A stretch of 14,297 bases of DNA from Cellvibrionales bacterium UBA4495 (lineage in GTDB: Bacteria > Pseudomonadota > Gammaproteobacteria > Pseudomonadales > Porticoccaceae): positions 48,064 through 62,360 of the forward strand of contig DGNJ01000057.1 in NCBI GenBank assembly GCA_002388905.1, written 5' to 3'. Position 1 is the stretch's first letter; each line of letters opens with the position of its first letter. A model generated the notes under the pieces. The model saw only the letters and a list, made by a program, of their open reading frames with translations. It ran no database searches and was not told the DNA's origin. The position numbers were made by a program, and so were the translations under genes. Positions 7,580 to 14,161 of the stretch are shown piece by piece.

Positions 7580-8386
7580 ATGACCCTGCCCTATCCCCAG
7601 ATCGATCCCGTCGCCTTTGAACTGGGCCCGCTCCAGGTGCACTGGTACGGTCTGATGTACCTGCTCGGTTTCGCCGGTGCCTGGTGGCTCGCGGTTCGTC
7701 GCAGTGAGCGGTCCTGGTCGCCGGTGCGCCGCAGGCAGGTGGAAGACCTGGTCGTTTACGCCGCCTTTGGCGTGATTATCGGCGGTCGCTGCGGCTATGT
7801 GCTTTTCTACAATCTGGACAAATGGCTGGCCGATCCCCTCTGGCTTATCCGGCTCTGGGAGGGAGGCATGGCCTTTCACGGCGGGTTGTTGGGGGTTCTT
7901 GTGGCCATGGCTCTCTTTGCGCGCAAGGTTAACCAGCCCTTTCTGGCGGTGACGGATTTCGTCGCTCCCCTGGTGCCCATCGGCCTCGGCCTGGGAAGAC
8001 TCGGCAATTTTATCGGCCAGGAGCTCTGGGGGCGGGCGACCGATATGCCCTGGGCCATGGTCTTTCCCCGGGATCCCGAGCAGGTGGCGCGCCATCCCTC
8101 CCAGCTCTACCAGGCTTTCCTGGAGGGGCTGGTACTCTTTATCGTGCTCTTCTACATCAGTCGCAAGCCCAGGCCCCTGGGTGTCGTCAGTGGGCTTTTC
8201 CTTTTGCTGTACGCCCTGTTCCGCTTCCTGGTGGAATTCGTGCGGGCCCCGGATGCCCATATTGGTTACGATTTTGGCGGTTGGATGACCCGGGGGCAGC
8301 TGTTGTCGCTGCCCATGCTGGCCGTCGGGCTGGCCCTGATAGCCTATGGCTACTGGCGCGCTTCGGCCGCTGATTCAGGGCGGTGA
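7580..8386 (+). CDS. lgt: Phosphatidylglycerol-prolipoprotein diacylglyceryl transferase
   Basis: Product of 268 residues with about seven hydrophobic membrane segments. Lgt moves a diacylglyceryl group from phosphatidylglycerol to the lipobox cysteine of prolipoproteins in the inner membrane, the first step of lipoprotein maturation. Seen here are the HWYG segment (21-24), GGRCGYVLFYN (68-78), MAFHGG with conserved H100, the Lgt signature GRLGNFIGQELWGR (139-152) with R140, N143 and E148, HPSQLYQ (172-178) and VEFVRAPDA (218-226). Within the signature the asparagine usually found before x-E-L-W-G is replaced by glycine (position 146). In pseudomonads lgt lies near rppH-ptsP and is followed by thyA; no thyA is present here, and an Mrp operon follows instead. 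Start ATG 7580 fits the usual N-terminus. Confidence 0.97.
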   Translation: MTLPYPQIDPVAFELGPLQVHWYGLMYLLGFAGAWWLAVRRSERSWSPVRRRQVEDLVVYAAFGVIIGGRCGYVLFYNLDKWLADPLWLIRLWEGGMAFHGGLLGVLVAMALFARKVNQPFLAVTDFVAPLVPIGLGLGRLGNFIGQELWGRATDMPWAMVFPRDPEQVARHPSQLYQAFLEGLVLFIVLFYISRKPRPLGVVSGLFLLLYALFRFLVEFVRAPDAHIGYDFGGWMTRGQLLSLPMLAVGLALIAYGYWRASAADSGR

Positions 8387-8425
8387 GGCATTGGAGGACG
8401 GCGTCCGTGAAGGCCCCGCCCCGGC

Positions 8426-8453
8426 TTGAATGCGGCTTTTTTGCGGATATACT
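8426..8453 (+). promoter_or_regulatory. Candidate sigma-70 promoter for the Mrp operon
   Basis: TTGAAT (8426-8431) and TATACT (8448-8453) with a 16-base spacer match consensus at 4 of 6 and 5 of 6. They sit in the 126-base gap after lgt, about 60 bases upstream of the mrpE start. The predicted leader runs from about 8460 to 8512 and ends in a strong purine-rich ribosome binding site. This is among the best promoter matches in the window and marks the head of the antiporter operon. Confidence 0.5.
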
Positions 8454-8495
8454 GTCGCGAGCATTAATGAATATTCCTGGCCCGGTGGGCCAATT

Positions 8496-8505
8496 AAGGG
8501 GGGAG
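8496..8505 (+). promoter_or_regulatory. Strong ribosome binding site that fixes the TTG start of mrpE
   Basis: AAGGGGGGAG ends seven bases before the TTG at 8513. No ATG or GTG at suitable spacing gives an MrpE-like N-terminus in this frame, so this site decides the TTG start. Confidence 0.6.
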
Positions 8506-8512
8506 TTCTTTC

Positions 8513-8875
8513 TTGCCCAGAACAAGAATCCGGGCCGCGGACATTTCCGTCAAACACGTTGCCAGCCTCCTGGTCGTTACCGTTGCGCTGTGGCTGGCGC
8601 TGTCCGGCTACGCCAAGCCGCTGCTGCTCTCTTTGGGGGCAGTCTCCGCCGTTCTCACGGTGTGGCTGGCGGTGCGCATGGAAATTATCGATCATGAGAG
8701 CTATCCGGTGGAATTGTCCGTGAAACTGTTACGCTACTGGCTCTGGCTGGGCAAGGAGATCGTCAAGTCCAACCTGGATGTGGCGCGGCGAATCCTCACG
8801 CCCGGCCAGTCAATCAGCCCCACGGTGACCCGGGTCATCACCGGCAAGCGCACCAATATCGGCCTGGCTATCTAG
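8513..8875 (+). CDS. mrpE: Na+/H+ antiporter subunit E (MrpE/MnhE), reading frame interrupted by in-frame TAG
   Basis: The TTG-started frame gives 120 residues before a TAG at 8873-8875. Two N-terminal membrane helices (about 15-57) are followed by the MrpE-typical block KLLRYWLWLGKEIVKSNLDV (76-95), ARRIL and ISPTV. The family normally runs to about 160 residues, and the missing C-terminal domain is encoded in the same frame directly after the TAG (see next entry). MrpE is a small membrane subunit of Mrp-type cation/proton antiporters, equivalent to MbhA of membrane-bound hydrogenase. As written, the product would lack its cytosolic tail and may be non-functional, unless the TAG is a sequence error or is read through. 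It is the first gene of the Mrp operon. Confidence 0.85.
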   Translation: MPRTRIRAADISVKHVASLLVVTVALWLALSGYAKPLLLSLGAVSAVLTVWLAVRMEIIDHESYPVELSVKLLRYWLWLGKEIVKSNLDVARRILTPGQSISPTVTRVITGKRTNIGLAI

Positions 8876-9025
8876 AAAAACTCCATCACCCTGACGCCGG
8901 GCACCGTGGCCATGAATATCACCGACGACGGCATCGAGGTCCACGCGCTGACCCGCGCCGGCGCCGAAAGCCTGCACGAGGGCGCCATGGCCCGGCGTAT
9001 CCCGGACCCCGGAGTGGAAGCGTGA
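8876..9025 (+). pseudogene. mrpE: C-terminal remainder of mrpE beyond the in-frame TAG
   Basis: Reading on in frame from the TAG gives 49 codons before TGA at 9023-9025. They contain KNSITLTPGTVAMNI and the DDGIEVHALTRAGAESL stretch, which are the usual MrpE C-terminal blocks. Together with the first part this makes 170 codons, the normal MrpE length. The TGA forms a GTGA overlap with mrpF, the junction type used throughout this operon. An independent start for this piece is unlikely: ATG 8913 has no ribosome binding site. Only one codon is disrupted and no frame change is needed, so the interruption is a single substitution, real or artefactual. Confidence 0.8.
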
Positions 9026-9315
9026 ATCTGGTGTTGATCGCCGCCGCCGTCGCTATTCTGGTCACCATGGCGCTGGCGCTGGTCCGTGGCCTGCTCGGGC
9101 CCTCCATCTACGACCGGGTGTTGGCACTCAATATGGTGGGCACCAAGACGGTGCTGTTGATCAGTGTCGTCGATTTTCTCAAGGGTCCCGGCGATTTTCT
9201 CGATATCTGTCTGGTCTACGCCCTGATCAATTTCATCGGCGTGGTCGCCATGCTCCGCTTTGTCCATTTCACCACGCCCGAAGAGGGCGAGGGTGTCGAG
9301 GAGGCCGGCCAGTGA
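9022..9315 (+). CDS. mrpF: Na+/H+ antiporter subunit F (MrpF/MnhF)
   Basis: Product of 97 residues with three hydrophobic segments (about 2-22, 35-53, 60-84) and the family motif GPSIYDRVLALN at 26-37, which includes the conserved D31/R32 pair. MrpF is a small membrane subunit of Mrp antiporters, equivalent to MbhB of the hydrogenase Mrp module. The C-terminus is acidic. The GTG start at 9022 overlaps the TGA of full-length mrpE as GTGA; with the TAG at 8873 in force, ribosomes would stop 147 bases short of this start. Its own stop overlaps mrpG in the same way. Confidence 0.95.
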   Translation: MNLVLIAAAVAILVTMALALVRGLLGPSIYDRVLALNMVGTKTVLLISVVDFLKGPGDFLDICLVYALINFIGVVAMLRFVHFTTPEEGEGVEEAGQ

Positions 9316-9635
9316 CGGTCCTGGAGGTAGTCGGTTCCCTGTTTCTGCTGCTGGGCGGAGCCTTCGGGATTATCGGTGCCGCGGGCCTGCTGCGGTTCCC
9401 GGATTTTTTTTCGCGTATTCATGCGGGCAGCCTTGCCGATACCCTGGGCGCGGGCCTGATTCTCTTTGGCCTGATCTTGCTGTCGCCGTCCCTGCTGGTG
9501 GCAATCAAGTTACTGCTGGTGTTCTTTTTCCTGATGTTTACCGCGCCCACGGCGACACATGCCCTGGCGCAGACGGCTCTCCAGAATGGCTACCGCCCCC
9601 CGGAAAACGGTGTCGACGGGGGGCGCCGTGGTTGA
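9312..9635 (+). CDS. mrpG: Na+/H+ antiporter subunit G (MrpG/MnhG)
   Basis: Product of 107 residues with three membrane segments and the family signature GLLRFPDFFSRIHAGSLADT at 25-44, plus TAPTATHALA at 78-87. MrpG, equivalent to MbhC, is an essential small subunit of Mrp complexes. The GTG start at 9312 overlaps mrpF by four bases (GTGA). A run of eight T bases at 9404-9411, encoding FF within the signature, is a possible slippage or sequencing-error site, but the frame is intact as given. The tail (GYRPPENGVDGGRRG) is polar and overlaps the next gene's start by eight bases. Confidence 0.95.
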   Translation: MTVLEVVGSLFLLLGGAFGIIGAAGLLRFPDFFSRIHAGSLADTLGAGLILFGLILLSPSLLVAIKLLLVFFFLMFTAPTATHALAQTALQNGYRPPENGVDGGRRG

Positions 9636-10176
9636 ACACCTGATCGTCGTGGTTCTCCTGGCGCTCCTGGCCAGCACCGCCGTGGCGGTGATCCGGCTTA
9701 CCAACCTCTTTGCCGTGGTGATGCTGTTCGGTATCTACAGCCTGCTGTCGGCGAGTGTCTTCCTGGTGATGAACGCCGGCGACGTGGCGTTTACCGAGGC
9801 GGCGGTGGGCGCCGGCATCGCCACGGTGCTGATGCTCTCCACCATGGCGCTGTGCGCCCCGCGGGAAATGCCGTCGCGGCGCAACAAGCCCCTGCGCCTG
9901 TTGCTGGTGGCCCTCACCGGCGCGGTGCTGGTGTGGGGCACCATGGACCTGCCCGGGTTCGGCGACCCGTCGGCCCCGGCCAACCAGCACGTGGCGCCCC
10001 GGTATATCCAGGAGTCGCCGCGGGAGATCGGTATTCCCAATATGGTGTCCTCGATTCTGGCCAGTTACCGGGGCTTTGATACCTTTGGCGAAGTGACGGT
10101 GATCTTCACCGCCGGGCTTGGCGTGCTGATGCTCCTGGCCGGGCGACGGCGCAAAAAGGGGGGTGAGGAATCGTGA
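9628..10176 (+). CDS. DUF4040 / MrpA C-terminal-like subunit (MbhD-MbhE fusion type)
   Basis: Product of 182 residues. The first part (about 5-75) is a DUF4040 or MbhD-like domain: three helices with GDVAFTEAAVGAGIATVL at 51-68, whose D52 and E57 are conserved. The second part (about 90-172) resembles MbhE and the C-terminal end of MrpA, with NMVSSILASYRGFDTFGE at 138-155, containing D151 and E155. In standard Mrp operons these segments are the C-terminal end of the large MrpA; here they stand alone without the NuoL-like N-terminal portion. GTG 9628 is chosen because GGGGGG precedes it and the membrane helix begins at once; the frame extending to 9559 lies inside mrpG. It overlaps mrpG by 8 bases and mrpB by 4. 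Confidence 0.85.
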   Translation: MVEHLIVVVLLALLASTAVAVIRLTNLFAVVMLFGIYSLLSASVFLVMNAGDVAFTEAAVGAGIATVLMLSTMALCAPREMPSRRNKPLRLLLVALTGAVLVWGTMDLPGFGDPSAPANQHVAPRYIQESPREIGIPNMVSSILASYRGFDTFGEVTVIFTAGLGVLMLLAGRRRKKGGEES

Positions 10177-10592
10177 CTCGTCAGCCGGTACTGCACGTAA
10201 CCGCCAAGTTCCTGATCCCGCTGATCATGCTGTTTGCCCTGTACGTCCAGTTTCACGGCGAGTACAGTCCGGGCGGCGGTTTCCAGGCCGGGGTGATATT
10301 CGGTGCGGGTCTGATCCTCTACGGACTGGTATTCGGCGTCGAGCAGGCACAACGGGTCCTGCCACTCGGGGTGCTCCGGGTGCTGGCGGCCCTCGGCGTC
10401 CTGCTCTATGGCGGTGTGGGTATGGTATCCCTGCTGGCGGGACAGGAATTTCTCGATTACGGGGCCCTGTCGGCCGATCCCGTGGCCGGTCAGCACCTGG
10501 GTATTCTTCTGGTGGAACTCGGTGTGGGCATTACCGTTACCGCTGTCATGGTGATCATCTTCTATGTCTTCGCGGGGAGGGAAAAGACTTGA
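10173..10592 (+). CDS. mrpB: Na+/H+ antiporter subunit B (MrpB/MnhB)
   Basis: Product of 139 residues with four membrane segments. Family marks are HGEYSPGGGFQAGVI at 28-42 and QHLGILLVELGVGITV at 107-122. MrpB, equivalent to MbhF, lies next to MrpC in the complex and is thought to help form the sodium path (family knowledge). The GTG start at 10173 overlaps the preceding stop as GTGA. The stop overlaps mrpC as TTGA. No lesion is seen. Confidence 0.96.
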   Translation: MTRQPVLHVTAKFLIPLIMLFALYVQFHGEYSPGGGFQAGVIFGAGLILYGLVFGVEQAQRVLPLGVLRVLAALGVLLYGGVGMVSLLAGQEFLDYGALSADPVAGQHLGILLVELGVGITVTAVMVIIFYVFAGREKT

Positions 10593-10963
10593 GCCTTCTC
10601 TTCGAGCATTACAATTACTGGGTGGCGATCTTCCTGATGATGACCGGTTTTTACACGGTGATCAGCCGGGGCAACCTGGTCAAGCAGGTGGTGGGCCTCA
10701 ATATCTTCCAGGCGTCGGTGTTCATCTTCTATATCAGTCTCGCCTATGTGGACGGCGGGGCCACGCCTATCGTCAAAGAGGGCGTCGAGGTCTATGCCAA
10801 CCCCCTGCCTCACGTGCTGATACTTACCGCTATCGTGGTGGGTATTGCCACCACCGCCTTGGGGTTGGCATTGATCGTCCGGATCAAGGAAGCCTACGGC
10901 ACCATCGAGGAGGATGAGATCCGCGAAGCGGACCAGCGGGACGGCAAGGATAGCGACGCGTGA
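10589..10963 (+). CDS. mrpC: Na+/H+ antiporter subunit C (MrpC/MnhC, NuoK-like)
   Basis: Product of 124 residues with three membrane helices (about 10-25, 33-53, 76-98), homologous to NuoK of complex I and MbhG. Recognisable blocks are NLVKQVVGLNIFQASVFIFY at 29-48 and NPLPHVLILTAIVVGIATTA at 71-90, the latter being the MrpC signature. The TTG at 10589 is chosen because a strong GGGGAGGG site precedes it and it overlaps the mrpB stop as TTGA; the longer frame from 10163 lies inside mrpB. The charged C-terminal tail (about 105-124) is somewhat extended. Next is mrpD, overlapping by four bases. Confidence 0.94.
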   Translation: MSLLFEHYNYWVAIFLMMTGFYTVISRGNLVKQVVGLNIFQASVFIFYISLAYVDGGATPIVKEGVEVYANPLPHVLILTAIVVGIATTALGLALIVRIKEAYGTIEEDEIREADQRDGKDSDA

Positions 10964-12435
10964 TCGATCAGCATTTCCTCGCCCTGTTGGTGGTTGTGCC
11001 CCTGCTGGCCTCACCCCTCTGCCTGTTGTTGCCCAACGGCCGCCTGCCCTGGCTGCTGGCCACGGCTGTGGCCTGGGTCGTCTTCGCCCTCGCCGTATTC
11101 GGGGTGTTCCGTGTCTACGGCGACGGCCCGGTCAGCTACTGGATGGGGGGCTGGCAGCCGCCCTGGGGTATCGAGTACCGCCTGGATGCCCTTAACGCGC
11201 TGGTGGTGTTGATTGTCGCCGCCATCGGTGCGGTGGTGGTGCCCTTTGCCGGGCGCAGTGTGCCGGCGGAAGTGGACGGCGCCAATATCGCCGGTTTCTA
11301 CGCCGCTTTTCTGCTGGCACTGTGCGGACTGCTGGGCATTGCCGTCACCGGCGATGTCTTCAATCTGTTCGTGTTTCTGGAGATATCGTCCCTGGCCAGC
11401 TATACCCTGATCAGCCAGGGACGCAACCGACGTGCCCTGGTGTCCGCCTACCAGTACCTGATCTTTGGCACCATCGGCGCCACCTTTCTGCTTATCGGCA
11501 TCGGCCTGCTCTACGCCATGACCGGGACCCTGAATATGGCCGACCTGGCCCGTCGCCTGGCCGAGGTGGAGCAGACCCGGACCGTATTCACCGGCTTCGC
11601 CTTTATCGTGGTGGGGGCGGCCATCAAGCTGGCGCTCTTCCCCCTGCATCTGTGGCTGCCCAATGCCTATACTCATGCGCCCTCGGTGGTCAGCGCCTTC
11701 CTCGCGGCCACCGCCACCAAGGTGGCGGTTTATGTGCTTCTGCGCTTCACGTTCACCGTCTTCGGCCTGGAGTTCTCCTTCGGCGCCGCACCCTTGTCCC
11801 TGATCCTCGCCACCCTGGCGGTTGCCGCCATCCTCGTGGGTTCCGTATCCGCCGTCACCCAGAACAATGTCAAGCGGCTGCTGGCCTATTCCAGTGTCGC
11901 CCAGATTGGCTACATGGTGGTGGCCATTGCCATGGTCACGGCCCTGGGCCTGACCGCCGCCACGCTCCACCTGTTCAATCACGCCCTCATGAAGGGCGCC
12001 CTGTTCCTCGCCCTGGGCTGCGTGGTGTACCGGATGGGCGGTGCCGATATGGACAGCCTGCGCGGCCTGGGCCGGAAAATGCCCCTGACCATGGCCGCTT
12101 TCGTGGTCGCTGGACTGAGCCTGATCGGCGTGCCGCTGACGGCCGGGTTTATCAGCAAATGGTACCTGGTGCTGGCCGCCATCGAACTGGGCTGGTGGCC
12201 CATTGTCGCGGTGGTGCTGGTGGGATCCCTGCTGGCCGCCATTTATATATGGCGGGTGGTGGAGGTGGCCTACTTCCGGGAGGCCGACGACCCAGCGCGC
12301 AGCGAGGCGCCCTGGTCTCTGCTGGCGCCCACCTGGCTGCTGGCCCTGGCCAATATCTATTTTGGTCTGGATGCGCGCCTGCCCGTTTCCCTGGCTGAAA
12401 GCGCGGCCTCGGTAATGCTGGGAGGTGCCCCTTGA
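10960..12435 (+). CDS. mrpD: Antiporter-like subunit D, first copy (MrpD/MnhD, NuoM/N family)
   Basis: Product of 491 residues with about 14 membrane helices, the size of standard MrpD. The ion-translocation residues of the NuoL/M/N family are in place: E141 in FVFLEISSLASY (TM5), K223 in AIKLALFPLHLWLP (TM7) with H230, K254 in TATKVAVY (TM8), K305 in VKRLLAYSSVAQIGY, H341 in NHALMKG, and K400 in GFISKWYL (TM12). This supports a working proton- or cation-translocating subunit in the inner membrane. GTG 10960 overlaps the mrpC stop as GTGA; TTG of the next gene overlaps its stop. It is the D-type subunit closest to MbhH or MrpD by position and sequence. Confidence 0.93.
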   Translation: MIDQHFLALLVVVPLLASPLCLLLPNGRLPWLLATAVAWVVFALAVFGVFRVYGDGPVSYWMGGWQPPWGIEYRLDALNALVVLIVAAIGAVVVPFAGRSVPAEVDGANIAGFYAAFLLALCGLLGIAVTGDVFNLFVFLEISSLASYTLISQGRNRRALVSAYQYLIFGTIGATFLLIGIGLLYAMTGTLNMADLARRLAEVEQTRTVFTGFAFIVVGAAIKLALFPLHLWLPNAYTHAPSVVSAFLAATATKVAVYVLLRFTFTVFGLEFSFGAAPLSLILATLAVAAILVGSVSAVTQNNVKRLLAYSSVAQIGYMVVAIAMVTALGLTAATLHLFNHALMKGALFLALGCVVYRMGGADMDSLRGLGRKMPLTMAAFVVAGLSLIGVPLTAGFISKWYLVLAAIELGWWPIVAVVLVGSLLAAIYIWRVVEVAYFREADDPARSEAPWSLLAPTWLLALANIYFGLDARLPVSLAESAASVMLGGAP

Positions 12436-13898
12436 CCGGTGCCGAAGCACTGCCCCTGGCGCTGGCGATCCCGCTGCTGGGCAGCGTCCTGATCGCCCTG
12501 CTCGGTCGCTGGCCCAACCTGCGGGAGGCCGCGACCCTGGCCACGGCGGGTGGGCTTTTCCTGGTGGTCCTGCAGGTTCTGTTCGGCCTGCTGGCCGGGG
12601 AGCCCGCCGAGGTGGAACTCATGCGCTTCCTGCCCGGGGTGCCCCTGGCGCTGCACAGCGAGCCGCTGTCCATCCTCTTTGCGCTGGTGGCCAGCGGCCT
12701 GTGGATCGTCACCTCGGTGTACGCCATCGGCTACATGCGCGGGAATAACGAAAAACACCAGACCCGTTTTTACGTCTGCTTTGCCGTGGCCATTTTCGGG
12801 GCCATGGGTGTGGCCTTCGCGGCCAACCTTCTCACCCTCTTCCTGTTTTACGAAGTACTGACGCTGTCCACGTACCCGCTGGTGACCCACAAGGGCGACG
12901 ACAACGCCAGGCGCGGAGGGCGTGTCTACCTGGGCGTGCTCCTGGCGACTTCCATCGGCCTGCTGTTGCCGGCGGTGATCTGGGTTTATTCCGAGACCGG
13001 CACGCTGGATTTTCGCCCCGGGGGTATTCTCGAAGGACACATGGGGGGGATTGCCGCCACCGCTCTGCTTATGCTTTTCCTGTTCGGGGTGGGCAAGGCC
13101 GCGGTGATGCCGGTGCACCGCTGGCTGCCGGCGGCCATGGTGGCGCCGACCCCGGTGTCTGCACTGCTCCACGCGGTGGCGGTGGTCAAGGCCGGGGTGT
13201 TCACCCTCACCAAGGTGGTGCTCTATATTTTCGGCCTCGACTTTCTGCGCGAGGTACCCTATGAGGTGGTGGCCGTGTACCTGGCCGGCTTCACCCTGGT
13301 GGCCGGGTCGGTGGTGGCCCTGTACCAGACCAACATCAAGCGGATGCTGGCCTATTCCACAATTTCGCAGCTCTCCTATATCGTTCTGGCGACCATGGTC
13401 CTCACTCCCCTCGCGGAAATCGGGGCGGTGGTCCATATCGTCGCCCACGCGGTGGCCAAGATCACCCTGTTCTTCGCCGCCGGCGCCATCTACGTGGCCT
13501 CGAAAAAGACCGAGATTCACCAGCTGGATGGCATCGGCTACCGCATGCCCGTGACCATGGGCGCCTTCGCCATCGCGGCACTGAGCATGATCGGGGTGCC
13601 GCCCACCGGGGGCTTTGTTTCCAAGTGGTATATGATCGCCGGTGCCTTCCAGCACGACTATTACTTCGTGCTGGCGGTGCTGGCCCTGTCCACGGCGCTC
13701 AATGCGGGCTATTTCCTGCCCATCGTGTTCCGGGCATTCTTCCGGCGCGAGCCGGAGCCGCCGGCTCGCGACCACGGGGAGGCGCCGGTTACCATGGTGG
13801 CGGCACTGGCGTTCACCGCCCTGCTGACGCTGCTGGTCTTCGTTTTCAATGGCCCGCTGGTAACCTTTGAACAGGTGATTCTGGAGGTGGCACCGTGA
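12432..13898 (+). CDS. Antiporter-like subunit D, second copy (proton-conducting membrane transporter family)
   Basis: Product of 488 residues in the same Pfam-type family (proton_antipo_M) but clearly different in sequence from the first copy. E141 in FLFYEVLTLSTYPLVT, K222 and H229 in GVGKAAVMPVHRWLP, K253 in HAVAVVKAG, K303 in IKRMLAYSTISQLSY, H335 and H339, and K398 in GFVSKWYM are retained. The tyrosine before E141 and the VHRWLPAAMVAPTPVSALLH pattern (228-247) look more like NuoL/M-type subunits of hydrogenase and formate lyase complexes than typical MrpD. The TTG start at 12432 follows GGGAGG and overlaps the first copy's stop as TTGA. It is probably a second translocating module of the same complex. 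Confidence 0.9.
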   Translation: MTGAEALPLALAIPLLGSVLIALLGRWPNLREAATLATAGGLFLVVLQVLFGLLAGEPAEVELMRFLPGVPLALHSEPLSILFALVASGLWIVTSVYAIGYMRGNNEKHQTRFYVCFAVAIFGAMGVAFAANLLTLFLFYEVLTLSTYPLVTHKGDDNARRGGRVYLGVLLATSIGLLLPAVIWVYSETGTLDFRPGGILEGHMGGIAATALLMLFLFGVGKAAVMPVHRWLPAAMVAPTPVSALLHAVAVVKAGVFTLTKVVLYIFGLDFLREVPYEVVAVYLAGFTLVAGSVVALYQTNIKRMLAYSTISQLSYIVLATMVLTPLAEIGAVVHIVAHAVAKITLFFAAGAIYVASKKTEIHQLDGIGYRMPVTMGAFAIAALSMIGVPPTGGFVSKWYMIAGAFQHDYYFVLAVLALSTALNAGYFLPIVFRAFFRREPEPPARDHGEAPVTMVAALAFTALLTLLVFVFNGPLVTFEQVILEVAP

Positions 13899-14161
13899 CC
13901 GAGTCCGGGGCAAAGACATCGACAAGCTGGCTTTATCGGCCGGAGAACCGGCGCAAGCTCTGGTGGGGCTTCGCTGTCGTTCTCGCCGCGACGGTGCTGG
14001 TCCAGGCAGTGGTGCCCGTGCACGGGCACTTTGGTTTCGACGGTCTGTTCGGCTTTAACGCCCTTTACGGCTTTCTCAGCTGCGCGGCCATGGTGGTGGT
14101 GGCCAAATTGCTGGGCCTGGTCCTGAAACGCCCCGAGGATTATTACAACCGCGATGTTTGA
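13895..14161 (+). CDS. Small two-helix membrane protein of unknown function in Mrp-type operon
   Basis: Product of 88 residues; no named family is recognised. A polar, basic N-terminus (1-22) is followed by one hydrophobic helix (about 22-42), the motif VHGHFGFDGLFGFNALYGF (42-60), a second helix (about 55-76) and a charged tail KRPEDYYNRDV (78-88). The two histidines and the glycine/phenylalanine-rich loop lie between the helices. It starts at GTG 13895 with a GTGA overlap to the second D copy and overlaps the third D-like gene by eight bases, so it is translated with them and is likely a small subunit or assembly factor of the antiporter complex (inference). The coding frame is clean, and the overlaps on both sides argue that it is real. 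Confidence 0.82.
   Translation: MTESGAKTSTSWLYRPENRRKLWWGFAVVLAATVLVQAVVPVHGHFGFDGLFGFNALYGFLSCAAMVVVAKLLGLVLKRPEDYYNRDV

Noticed and set aside
8411..8446. Rho-independent terminator after lgt
   Set aside because: A six-T run follows GC-rich sequence, but only a four-base stem with a long loop can be drawn, and the same bases fit a promoter better.
8513..9025. TAG reassigned as a sense codon genome-wide
   Set aside because: The NRDE gene and ptsP both end at TAG at the expected protein lengths, and other genes use TGA or TAA normally, so the standard code applies.
11011..13925. Long minus-strand open frames opposite the two D-type genes
   Set aside because: His/Gln/Gly-rich translations typical of antisense to hydrophobic membrane proteins; no start signals or domains.
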